From: Sphingobium yanoikuyae
GTDB taxonomy: Bacteria; Pseudomonadota; Alphaproteobacteria; Sphingomonadales; Sphingomonadaceae
Length of the DNA stretch: 64,000 nucleotides
Assembly (NCBI RefSeq): GCF_013001025.1
Contig: NZ_CP053021.1
Coordinates: forward strand, 3,314,001-3,378,000
Direction of reading: 5' to 3'
Numbering within the stretch: the first letter of the stretch is position 1; each line of letters opens with the position of its first letter. Below the pieces are notes generated by a model. The model did no database searches. It saw only the letters and a program-made list of their open reading frames with translations, and had not been told where the DNA came from. This document shows, in pieces, positions 41,356-49,347 of this stretch. The position numbers and the translations under genes were made by a program.

Positions 41356-42345
41356 CTATTGCGGCCGATGCCCCTTGCGCCATTTGGTCAGCAGATGGCG
41401 CGCCAGCATCAGCGGCGGCATGCGCAGCCAGTGCGACCGCACGAAGAAGGCGAAGACCAGCGCTTTGCGCGTCTCCTGCCCCCAGCCGTTGCGCGCCAGC
41501 AACCGCGCCCGCACCAGCCGGTCCCACAGGGTCAGGCGTCCGCCTGTGCCATAGATCGCCGCTGCCAGTCGCTGCGCCTGCCGCACATGGGGAGTGATGC
41601 CGTGCCGCGCCGCCCGCACTTTCAACGCCTCGGGATCGACATCAGCCAGCAGACAGTGAATGTCCCACAGGTTGCGTAGACCGCCCTGCAAGTCGCCGTC
41701 CGCCAGCAGATGGGCGACCGCATGACAGACCCGGTCCTCTGCCGACAGCATATATAATCCATCAGTTATCAAAACCGCATCCGCCATCATCGCTGCCGCA
41801 TCCGGCGTCGGCCGCGCGGTCAACGGCAACACGGTATGATGCACATCGATCATCCGGTCGCGCTCGGTGTGGATCATCGGCGGCAGTTCATGCATCCACC
41901 GCCGATAATAGGCGTCGTCATAGGGGTCTTCCTTGACCCATTCCCAGCCGGCCGCGATCAGCGCATCGGCCGCCGCATCGATCCGGTCGCGCGGCACCAA
42001 TATGTCGAGATCGCCGATGAAGCGCCCCCACCCCGCCGGCAGGCCCGCCGCCGCATAGGCCGTGCCTTTGAGCAGGATCACCGGCAGGCCGATCGGCGCC
42101 AGTGCCGCCCGGGCCCGGTCCGCCTCCCACACCGCCTGCTGCGCCTCGCGCGCGGCATCTTCCTTCGCGTCCGCCAGGATCGGCCGCACCGCATCGGGCA
42201 CGGCCTGCCCCTCCAACCGGAAGGCCAATGTCCCGATCAGTCGCTCCGCCCGTGCCATCGCGATCAGGCTGTTCCAGCCGGCCGCGTCCAGCCCGGCCGT
42301 CGTCGCCGGATCGCGCAGCGCCCCGACCAGCAGTGCCGCGCTCAT
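41356..42345 (-). CDS. Nucleotidyltransferase family protein of the HPr-rel-A module
   Basis: 329 residues from the ATG at 42345, which overlaps the kinase gene stop as ATGA. It matches the NTP_transf_5 type: VILLKGTAYAAAGLPAGWGR, then FIGDLDILVPRDRIDAAADA with the Asp-x-Asp metal pair, and a long helical C-terminal part with DVHHTVLP. These proteins are predicted nucleotidyltransferases often found in polysaccharide and exosortase loci. It is the last gene of a tight cluster with the HprK-related kinase and PqqD-like protein. Target unknown; a protein or sugar carrier in the same cluster is a possible substrate. Confidence 0.85.
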   Translation of the reverse strand: MSAALLVGALRDPATTAGLDAAGWNSLIAMARAERLIGTLAFRLEGQAVPDAVRPILADAKEDAAREAQQAVWEADRARAALAPIGLPVILLKGTAYAAAGLPAGWGRFIGDLDILVPRDRIDAAADALIAAGWEWVKEDPYDDAYYRRWMHELPPMIHTERDRMIDVHHTVLPLTARPTPDAAAMMADAVLITDGLYMLSAEDRVCHAVAHLLADGDLQGGLRNLWDIHCLLADVDPEALKVRAARHGITPHVRQAQRLAAAIYGTGGRLTLWDRLVRARLLARNGWGQETRKALVFAFFVRSHWLRMPPLMLARHLLTKWRKGHRPQ

Positions 42346-43205
42346 GCGATCTCGCTCCACAGCCGGTCGACCATGGCGATCGCCGCCTCGCCCGAGGGGA
42401 AGTCGATCGCCCGCGCCGGCACCTGCGCCACGAAGCGCGTCAGCGCAGCAAAGGCCGGTTCGCCCAGCGCGACATAATTGGTCGACGCCTGGGTCAGGCG
42501 CATGAACACTTCCCCCCGCCCCACCGGCCGTTCCGCCGGCCCGGAGCCAAAGCGCGGGAACAGCAGCAGCGCCGGCATCCCGCCCTCACCCATCCGCGCC
42601 ACCGCGTCGGCGCGCGGCACCATATGGCGGATGTCGCCCTTGGCCGTCGCGCCCAGCAGCGGCCCCATGCGCGCACCCGGCACCTCGCCCGCGATCACCT
42701 CGATCGCCTTGTTCTTGAGCGACACCAGCCGGGGAAAGGGCAATATCGCCCCGCTGTCGAGATCCAGCAGCGCAAACTCGTCGCCCATCAGCCGCCAGCC
42801 GCGTTCGCCCAGCTGCGCCGCCAGCGTCGACTTGCCCGATCCGGACTCGCCGGTCATCACCAGCACCCGCCCGTCCTTCTCGACACTCGACGCATGGAGC
42901 AGCAGATGTCGGCGCCAGCCCAGCGCCATCTGCAGGTTCATCCCCATTTCCGCTGCCAGCAACCCATGCGCCAGGCTCATCGGCGCCGCGTCGGCCAGCC
43001 CATGGTCGCCGGTGATGAAGATGGACGGGCGTACCCAGCGCCGGACCGCGCTGGTCGGCTGCAACCGCACGGTGAAATCGGCGATCGCGCCACCGACGTC
43101 GGGATAATCGGCATAGAGCCGCTTCAGCTGGTCGATCGGCTGTGCCCAGGCGGAACCGATGCGGAAGGTCGCCGGGCCGATGCGCAGGGTCAGGCTGTGC
43201 CTCAT
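42342..43205 (-). CDS. HprK-related kinase A
   Basis: 287 residues. The C-terminal kinase part has LLLHASSVEKDGRVLVMTGE, the P-loop GESGSGKST at about 119-127 and a downstream GDEFALLDLDSG, the pattern of HPr-kinase-like proteins; the N-terminal half is unlike true HprK. HprK-related kinase A is a recognised family that travels with a PqqD-like protein, and no HPr gene is near, so the phosphorylated partner is unknown. Both ends overlap neighbours by ATGA, so the three genes are translationally coupled. Confidence 0.88.
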   Translation of the reverse strand: MRHSLTLRIGPATFRIGSAWAQPIDQLKRLYADYPDVGGAIADFTVRLQPTSAVRRWVRPSIFITGDHGLADAAPMSLAHGLLAAEMGMNLQMALGWRRHLLLHASSVEKDGRVLVMTGESGSGKSTLAAQLGERGWRLMGDEFALLDLDSGAILPFPRLVSLKNKAIEVIAGEVPGARMGPLLGATAKGDIRHMVPRADAVARMGEGGMPALLLFPRFGSGPAERPVGRGEVFMRLTQASTNYVALGEPAFAALTRFVAQVPARAIDFPSGEAAIAMVDRLWSEIA

Positions 43206-43486
43206 GCCGGGCGCACCAGCCCGATCCGGTCGAGATAGGCGAGATGCTGGCCGATCTCGCCCACCACATCGCCCTCGCCCAGATCATAGAGCAGGGCCAG
43301 CCGATCGCGCAGCATCGCCGCGCTCGCCGGCAGGCCGTCGGCCATGGCGTCCAATATCTCGGGCACCGGGCTGATCACCATATGGGTCTGGCCCGACGGG
43401 CGATGATAGAGCAGGACGATATCATCCAGCGGCCGGACGATGATCGCCTCCGCCCCTTCTCGACGATAAACTTCTTCCCTGACCAC
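43202..43486 (-). CDS. PqqD-like peptide chaperone of the HPr-rel-A module
   Basis: 94 residues from a GTG at 43486 (GGAGG 10 bases upstream); a TTG at 43540 would add 18 residues of poor quality. The protein has the small PqqD fold: IIVRPLDDIVLLYHRPSGQT, HMVISPVPEILDAMADG and LLYDLGEGDVVGEIGQHLAY. PqqD-like proteins present peptide substrates to modifying enzymes, and the HPr-rel-A version accompanies HprK-related kinase A. Here the likeliest peptide substrate is the small Tat-type protein encoded at 44829. The stop overlaps the kinase start. Confidence 0.82.
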   Translation of the reverse strand: MVREEVYRREGAEAIIVRPLDDIVLLYHRPSGQTHMVISPVPEILDAMADGLPASAAMLRDRLALLYDLGEGDVVGEIGQHLAYLDRIGLVRPA

Positions 43487-43552
43487 GCGTCCGGCACCTC
43501 CATGGCTCCCCTCTTGCCCTAAAGCCAAAAGGGTAGCCAAGTGCCTAACGCA

Positions 43553-44731
43553 TCAGGGAAAGGCCTGCAGCGCCACGCCGACCGGCAGCTCGCGCGCGCC
43601 GACCGTCATCAGCGCGCGCATATAGGTGTCGAGCGCCCGGTCCAGCCCATGTTCGCGCACCGCCTGCGCCAGCTGCTCGGGCGGCGCGGGATGGGCTAGC
43701 GCCCATTCGATCGCACGGGCAAAGCCATCGACATGGCCGATCGGCACCGGCGGATGCTGGCCGGCGGCAGCCAGCAGCGGATGGATATTGCGGGTGCAAT
43801 CGGTCGCCACCACGCCCGCGCCACAGCCCAGCGCCTCGATCATCGTGCCGGCCAGCCCTTCCCAGCAGGACGGCTGCAACAGCAGGTCCGCCTCGGCAAA
43901 CAGGCTGGCCATGCGGTGCGGACAATCGACGAAGCCCAGAAACTCGACCCGGTCCGACAGGCCCAACCGCGTGCATTGCGCCTCCAACTGGGCGCGCAGC
44001 GGCCCCTGCCCGACGATGCGCAGCCGCCAGTCGCGATTCCGCAATTGCGCCAGCGCGGCCAGCGCGGTCGCCTGGTCCTTCTGCGGCGCCAGCCGCCCGA
44101 CCATCAGCAATTGCGCCGGGCGCTGCGGGCAACAAGCGGTGCCGCGATCGTTGCACGCCTGTTCCATCAGCCGGGTGACGGTGGGACGCGGCATCAGCCG
44201 CACGTCGCGACCGCCAAGCGGCCCCTCCTCGGCCAGCAATTGCCGATCGGTCTCACCCATGACGATGGTCATGCTGCAGGCCCTGGCAATTGCGCGAAAC
44301 CGGGTCTTGCGCGCCCAGGCGGACAGGCCCTGCTGTCCCGGCCGGACGATCGGGTTGGAAATGCGGCCGACCGCACGGGTCTGCGTGCCCAGCGTCGCGG
44401 CGGCAACCAGCATGTTGCTCTGGTTGCCGGCCGAATAGACGACATCGGGCCGATGGCGACGCACCATCGCCGCCAGCGGCAGGAATTGCGCGATCATCGA
44501 CAGCCGCCGGGCCCAGCGCGGCGCACAGACACGGCGCACCGTCAGCGCCGGGTCGATCATCCCGGCCAGCGGCCCGTCCAGATGCGCCAGCCACAGTTCG
44601 ACCCGCAGCCCGCGCCGGTGGAGATGATTGGCAAGCTGGATCGCGACCCGGTCAAGCCCCCCGTCACCGGGGCGATAGAGATAGACGACCGCGAATGGAG
44701 AATGTGCCGCCACCTGGCGTGCATGGAACAT
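43553..44731 (-). CDS. Glycosyltransferase family 4
   Basis: 392 residues in a GT-B fold. The N-terminal acceptor domain has VYLYRPGDGGLDRVAIQLAN, and the C-terminal nucleotide-sugar domain has LLMVGRLAPQKDQATALAAL, LRIVGQGPLRAQLEAQ, VEFLGFVDCPHRMASLFAEA and PSCWEGLAGTMIEALGCGAG, where the Glu-x7-Glu motif is seen as E-G-L-A-G-T-M-I-E. It is a retaining transferase, probably cytoplasmic, with unknown sugars. It lies 66 bases upstream of the PqqD-like gene on the same strand, so it may be part of that module or of a surface-glycan path. Confidence 0.88.
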   Translation of the reverse strand: MFHARQVAAHSPFAVVYLYRPGDGGLDRVAIQLANHLHRRGLRVELWLAHLDGPLAGMIDPALTVRRVCAPRWARRLSMIAQFLPLAAMVRRHRPDVVYSAGNQSNMLVAAATLGTQTRAVGRISNPIVRPGQQGLSAWARKTRFRAIARACSMTIVMGETDRQLLAEEGPLGGRDVRLMPRPTVTRLMEQACNDRGTACCPQRPAQLLMVGRLAPQKDQATALAALAQLRNRDWRLRIVGQGPLRAQLEAQCTRLGLSDRVEFLGFVDCPHRMASLFAEADLLLQPSCWEGLAGTMIEALGCGAGVVATDCTRNIHPLLAAAGQHPPVPIGHVDGFARAIEWALAHPAPPEQLAQAVREHGLDRALDTYMRALMTVGARELPVGVALQAFP

Positions 44732-44828
44732 GGTGTCGCCCTTGCGCTCGACGGAAATGTCGATGCTTCGACGCCGTCAACGCGGGCGACCCGTAATCGG
44801 TTCTTTCAGTTCAACCCGGCTTTGGGGC

Positions 44829-45269
44829 TTAACGCGGCATTTGCAGCGATGCGAAACAGGTAAAGCCGCTCTGTCCCGACTGGAGGCGGCGAATATAGTT
44901 CAGATAGGCCTGGTTCTGTTCATAGCTGGTGCCCGGCAGCGGCCGGCCGCGCAATGCCTGCTTGACCTGCTCGCCGGTATAGGTGCGCCCGCTCGCCGGA
45001 TAGGCGCCCGGCGTTCCCGCCGGCACCATCTGGCCATTGGGGGCGATATAATTGCCCGACCGCGACGGATCGGGCACCGGAATGGTGCAGTTGAGAACAG
45101 ACGCCGCCGTATTGGCCAGCGCCGGGCGGATCGACACGATCGCCGATGCCGCGACCGCGCCGCCCATCAGCAACTGGCGCCGCGAAGGGACGGCCAGATC
45201 GGGCGCAACGGCTTCGTTCGTCGCCTTTTCAGGCTCCACGCTTTCCGGTCCGGGGATGGGCTCGCTCAT
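44829..45269 (-). CDS. Small Tat-type exported protein, candidate HPr-rel-A substrate
   Basis: 146 residues from the ATG at 45269. An acidic leader of about 37 residues is followed by the twin-Arg signal SRRQLLMGGAVAASAIVSIR and a cleavage site near ALA. The mature part has two Cys (VLNCTIPVPDPS and SGFTCFASLQ), a Pro/Gly/Tyr-rich middle and ends MPR. The long acidic leader before a Tat signal is unusual. Its place beside PqqD-like, kinase and glycosyltransferase genes suggests it is modified or exported by this module. Nothing closely known to me matches it. Confidence 0.72.
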   Translation of the reverse strand: MSEPIPGPESVEPEKATNEAVAPDLAVPSRRQLLMGGAVAASAIVSIRPALANTAASVLNCTIPVPDPSRSGNYIAPNGQMVPAGTPGAYPASGRTYTGEQVKQALRGRPLPGTSYEQNQAYLNYIRRLQSGQSGFTCFASLQMPR

Positions 45270-45368
45270 GTCACAATGTTCCGCTATCGCGCTTGCCAAA
45301 GCGTAAATATTGGGCGCTATTGATCACAGCCATCGCAGCAAATGCGCGAAGAATCCAGCGCGGTAACC

Positions 45369-46622
45369 ATGAATCGACTGACAATTTCTCAGATTACGGC
45401 CTCGCTGGCCGTGCTTTTGCTGGGCACGGGCGGTGCCCTGATTCTCGGCGGATCGCCGCTCGCCATCGCCCTGCCGGTGCTCGCCGGCCTGATCGTGCTG
45501 GTCATCACGGCCGAAGGCGTGCCGGTCGGCCGCGACGTGCCGACGATCGCGCTCGATGCGCCCGACCTGTTCGCCCATCCCGATTTTCCCGGCCTGCTGG
45601 AAGCCATTTCCGATCCGCTGATGCTGGTCGAGCGGGGCCGCATCGTCCATGCCAACCAGGCCGCCAAACGCCTGCTCGGCAGCCATATCGAGGGGGAGGA
45701 TGCGCGCATCGCGATCCGCCACCCCGCCGCCGCCGAGCGACTGGCCAGCGTTGCCCCACTCGCCGAACCGGTGATGATCGAACTGGTGGGCCTGGGCACG
45801 CGCGAACAGCGCTGGCAGATGCGCATCGCTTCGGTCGGGGCGGTCGGCGACATGCGCCGGCTCGTCCATCTGGTCGACCATAGCGGCACCTATGCGGCCG
45901 AGCGGATGCGCGTCGATTTCGTCGCCAATGCCAGCCATGAACTGCGCACCCCGCTGGCCGGCATATTGGGCTTCATCGAGACGCTGGCCGACCCGGAACT
46001 GGGCAAGGATGTCGAAACCCGCAAGCGCTTCCTCAAGATCATGGACGGCGAAGCGCGCCGGATGCAGCGGCTGATCGACGATCTCATCTCATTGAGCCGG
46101 ATCGAGGCGGAGAAATATCGCCTGCCCGAAGCCGCCGTCGACCTGTCGGAACTGACCGCCGAAGTGGTCGGCGTGTTCCGCACCAGCAATGGCGATCGCG
46201 GCCGCGAGGTGGAGATGGAGATCACCCCCGGCCTGCCCGCGATCCAGGGCGACCGCGCCCAGCTGTCGCAGCTCATCCACAATCTCGTCGGCAATTCGGT
46301 CAAATATGGCCGCCCCGGCACGCCGATCCATGTCACCCTGGGCGAAGGGCCCAGCGGCATGGTGCGCCTGTCGGTCGCGGACGAAGGCGAAGGCATCGGC
46401 CCCGATCACCTCCCTCGCCTGACCGAACGATTCTATCGCGTCGATTCGGGCCGCAGCCGGGCAATGGGCGGCACGGGTCTGGGCCTGGCCATCGTCAAAC
46501 ATATTGTCGAACGGCATCGTGGCCGGCTGGATATTTCCAGCGTCCTTGGAAAAGGCACCAATGTCAGCATCTTGCTACCCGGCGCCCCGGCCGACGACAC
46601 GGCGACCAAGACGAGGGCGTAA
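45369..46622 (+). CDS. phoR: Phosphate sensor histidine kinase PhoR
   Basis: 417 residues from the ATG at 45369; an ATG at 45342 would add nine polar residues. Two membrane helices (about 10-24, 29-48) precede a PAS domain (LEAISDPLMLVERGRIVHAN), then the H-box FVANASHELRTPLAGILGFI, N-box LIHNLVGNSVKYG, G1 ADEGEGIGPDHL and G2 GGTGLGLAIVKHI. The arrangement and the following pst genes identify PhoR. It is divergent from the Tat-type gene. It phosphorylates PhoB when phosphate is low, through PstSCAB and PhoU signalling. Confidence 0.94.
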   Translation: MNRLTISQITASLAVLLLGTGGALILGGSPLAIALPVLAGLIVLVITAEGVPVGRDVPTIALDAPDLFAHPDFPGLLEAISDPLMLVERGRIVHANQAAKRLLGSHIEGEDARIAIRHPAAAERLASVAPLAEPVMIELVGLGTREQRWQMRIASVGAVGDMRRLVHLVDHSGTYAAERMRVDFVANASHELRTPLAGILGFIETLADPELGKDVETRKRFLKIMDGEARRMQRLIDDLISLSRIEAEKYRLPEAAVDLSELTAEVVGVFRTSNGDRGREVEMEITPGLPAIQGDRAQLSQLIHNLVGNSVKYGRPGTPIHVTLGEGPSGMVRLSVADEGEGIGPDHLPRLTERFYRVDSGRSRAMGGTGLGLAIVKHIVERHRGRLDISSVLGKGTNVSILLPGAPADDTATKTRA

Positions 46623-46658
46623 GAAAATTTCACGCCGAAGACGCGATCCGGCCCCTAT

Positions 46659-46687
46659 GTCATGAAAATGCAATCTGACTGTCACAA
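46659..46687 (+). promoter_or_regulatory. Pho-box array before pstS
   Basis: Three 7-mers, TGTCATG (46659), TGCAATC (46670) and TGTCACA (46681), lie on an exact 11-bp period with 4-base spacers, as in PhoB boxes (CTGTCAT consensus). The middle unit is degenerate. They end 79 bases before the pstS GTG start. Activation by PhoB is expected. Confidence 0.7.
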
Positions 46688-46765
46688 AGGCGCGATGGTC
46701 CGCGGCTAGGCGCCTCCCTGAGGGGCGCGACATTGCGAATCGCGGCCTGTTAGTTGGAGGTTTCC

Positions 46766-47821
46766 GTGAAGCAATTCGCCCTTTTCGCCGCGACCGCTGT
46801 GGCCGCTCTTTCGCTTGCCGGCTGCGGCGACCAGTCGGGCGGCGGCGCTGGCGCGACCCGTGACCAGATCCGCGCGGTCGGTTCCTCCACCGTCTATCCC
46901 TTTGCCACCGCGGTCGCCGAACTGTTCGTGCAGGGCAATCCCGGCATGAAGTCGCCGATCATCGAATCGACCGGCACCGGCGGCGGCATGAAGCTGTTCT
47001 GCGCCGGCGTCGGCGCCCAGCATCCCGACATTGCCGACGCCTCGCGCCGCATGAAGAAGGCCGAGTTCGATCAGTGCCAGAGCAATGGCGTGAAGGACAT
47101 CATCGAGATTCAGGTCGGCGTCGACGGCCTTGCCTTCGCTGAGAGCAAGCAGGGCCCCGGCCTCAAGCTCACCCCCAAGATCGTCTATGAGGCGCTGGCC
47201 GCCAATCCCTATGGCAAGGGTCCGAACAAGGCCCAGACCTGGAAGGATGTCGACCCCAGCCTGCCCGCGATCGCCATCTCCGTCTTCGGTCCGCCCTCGA
47301 CCAGCGGCACGCGCGACTCGCTCGCCGAACTGATCCTGACCAAGGGTTGCGAGACCGACCCGGCGATGGAAGAACTCAAGAAGAAGAGCGAGGACGAGTT
47401 CAAGGCCACCTGCACCCGCGTGCGCGAGGATGGCAAATATGTGGACTCGGGCGAGAATGACAATCTGATCGTCCAGAAGCTGGGTGCCAACCCGAACGCC
47501 GTCGGCGTCTTTGGCTACAGCTTTCTGGAAGAGAATAAGGACACGCTGAAGGACGTGCCGATCAACGGCATCGAAGCCAGCTACGAGACCGTCTCGACCG
47601 GCCAATATCCCGGCGCCCGCCCGCTCTACATCTATGTGAAGAAGGCGCATATGCAGGCGATCCGTGGCCTGCAGGGCTTCCTCGACACCTTCGCCGCCAA
47701 CTGGAACCCCGACGGCGCGCTGACCAAGCGTGGCATGGTCGCGGCGCCGGAAGACGTGCGCAAGAAGAGCGCGGAAGTCGTCAAGTCGCTCAGCGTTCTC
47801 GACGGTTCGCAGCTGAAGTAA
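46766..47821 (+). CDS. pstS: Phosphate-binding lipoprotein PstS
   Basis: 351 residues from a GTG at 46766 with GGAGG 5 bases upstream; a TTG at 46754 overlaps that ribosome site. The signal ALFAATAVAALSLAGCGDQS has a lipobox (LAGC). The phosphate-binding residues lie in RAVGSSTVYPFATAVAELF, ESTGTGGGMKLFCAGVG and GPPSTSGTRDSLAEL. It captures phosphate in the periplasm for PstCAB. A Pho-box array lies upstream. Confidence 0.95.
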   Translation: MKQFALFAATAVAALSLAGCGDQSGGGAGATRDQIRAVGSSTVYPFATAVAELFVQGNPGMKSPIIESTGTGGGMKLFCAGVGAQHPDIADASRRMKKAEFDQCQSNGVKDIIEIQVGVDGLAFAESKQGPGLKLTPKIVYEALAANPYGKGPNKAQTWKDVDPSLPAIAISVFGPPSTSGTRDSLAELILTKGCETDPAMEELKKKSEDEFKATCTRVREDGKYVDSGENDNLIVQKLGANPNAVGVFGYSFLEENKDTLKDVPINGIEASYETVSTGQYPGARPLYIYVKKAHMQAIRGLQGFLDTFAANWNPDGALTKRGMVAAPEDVRKKSAEVVKSLSVLDGSQLK

Positions 47822-47828
47822 GGGCATC

Positions 47829-49223
47829 ATGACCGGTCCTGCAATCCTCCTGCTGCTGGCGGGCCTAGGCGCGATCGCCTGGGTCAGCGCCCGCGCCCGT
47901 GCGCTGCGCCTTGCCGGCGTGGCGCGCGCCAGCGGCCGCCGCGACGCGGTACACAGCCTGCCCGGCTATCATGGCTGGTATGTCGCGCTGTGGACGCTGA
48001 TCCCCGCCGGCATCTTCCTGGCGGTATGGGCCAATGTCTCGCCCGGCCTCGTCACCCAGTCGGTCCTGGCCGACCCGGCGGCGCAGAGCCTGCCGATGGA
48101 CGGCTTCTCCCGCTCCGCCATCCTGGGCGAGGCACGGGCGATCGCCACCGGCGCGCAGGCCGGCGCCTTCAACCCGGCCGCCAACGCGCTGGTCGAACCC
48201 TATCGCACCGCGCTCAGCCATTATGGCATTGCCGGCGCGGTGCTGGCGCTGGTGCTCGCCTTTGCCGGCGGCGCCTATGCCTTCACCCGCGTCCGTCCGG
48301 ACTTCCGCGCCCGCACACGGGTCGAGCGACTGGTCATGGCAACGCTGCTGATCGCCTCGCTGATCGCGATCATCACCACGCTCGGCATCGTCGCCTCGCT
48401 CTTGTGGGAAAGCTTCCGCTTCTTCTCGATGGTGAACCCGATCGACTTCCTGTTCGGCACCAAATGGAGCCCGCAGTCGGCCGCCATGGGTTATGGCAAT
48501 GAGGACGCGTTCGGCGCGGTGCCGCTCTTCTGGGGCACGATCTTCATCGGCGCGATCATCGCCATGATCGTCGCCATCCCGCTCGGCCTGATGAGCGCCA
48601 TCTACCTCACCCAATATGCCAGCCCCACGGTGCGCAAGTGGATGAAGCCGACGCTGGAGATGCTCGCGGGCGTGCCCACGGTCGTCTATGGCTATTTCGC
48701 CGCGCTCACCATCGCCCCCGCCCTGCGCGATTTTGCGGTGATGATCGGCATCCATGGTGCCTCTTCGGAAAGCGCGCTGGCCGCCGGCCTCGTCATGGGC
48801 GTGATGATCATCCCGTTCGTCTCCTCCATGGCCGATGACAGCATCGCCGCCGTGCCGCAGTCGATGCGCGACGGCAGCCTGGCGATGGGCGCCACCACCA
48901 GCGAGACGATCAGCCGCGTGCTGATTCCCGCCGCCCTGCCCGGCGTCGTCGGCGGCGTGCTGCTCGCCGTCAGCCGCGCCATCGGCGAGACGATGATCGT
49001 GGTGATGGCCGCCGGTCTGGCTGCCAACCTCACCCTCAACCCCTTCGCCAGCGTGACCACGGTGACGACCCAGATCGTCCAGTTGCTGACCGGCGACCAG
49101 GAATTTGACAGCGCCAAGACGCTTGCCGCCTTCGCGCTCGGCCTGGTGCTGTTCATCGTCACCCTGCTGCTCAACATCGTGGCCCTGCGGGTCGTGAAGA
49201 AATATCGCGAGGCTTACGAATGA
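47829..49223 (+). CDS. pstC: Phosphate ABC transporter permease PstC
   Basis: 464 residues, well over the 300-330 of E. coli PstC, because of an extra N-terminal region with two membrane helices and a periplasmic loop. The permease core has LFWGTIFIGAIIAMIVAIPL, the EAA-like loop QSMRDGSLAMGATTSETISR and GVLLAVSRAIGETMIVVMAA. It forms the channel with PstA. It starts 8 bases after pstS with AAGGG. A palindromic repeat lies between it and pstA. Confidence 0.95.
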   Translation: MTGPAILLLLAGLGAIAWVSARARALRLAGVARASGRRDAVHSLPGYHGWYVALWTLIPAGIFLAVWANVSPGLVTQSVLADPAAQSLPMDGFSRSAILGEARAIATGAQAGAFNPAANALVEPYRTALSHYGIAGAVLALVLAFAGGAYAFTRVRPDFRARTRVERLVMATLLIASLIAIITTLGIVASLLWESFRFFSMVNPIDFLFGTKWSPQSAAMGYGNEDAFGAVPLFWGTIFIGAIIAMIVAIPLGLMSAIYLTQYASPTVRKWMKPTLEMLAGVPTVVYGYFAALTIAPALRDFAVMIGIHGASSESALAAGLVMGVMIIPFVSSMADDSIAAVPQSMRDGSLAMGATTSETISRVLIPAALPGVVGGVLLAVSRAIGETMIVVMAAGLAANLTLNPFASVTTVTTQIVQLLTGDQEFDSAKTLAAFALGLVLFIVTLLLNIVALRVVKKYREAYE

Positions 49224-49240
49224 GCCCGGCTATCCAAAAT

Positions 49241-49337
49241 CCGTTCGGGCTGAGCCTGTCGAAGCCCATCACTGAGCGAAGCGAAGTGGCTTCGCTACGC
49301 TCAGCCCTGCCCTTCGACTTCGCTCAGGGCGAACGGG
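49241..49337. repeat. REP-like palindrome inside the pst operon, copy 4
   Basis: CCGTTCGGGCTGAGCCTGTC at the left and TCGACTTCGCTCAGGGCGAACGG-type sequence at the right are inverted, with inner hairpin GAAGCGAAGTGGCTTCGC. It fills the gap between pstC and pstA, and its right end merges into the GGGGAA ribosome site of pstA. Confidence 0.8.
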
Positions 49338-49347
49338 GAATGAAACG

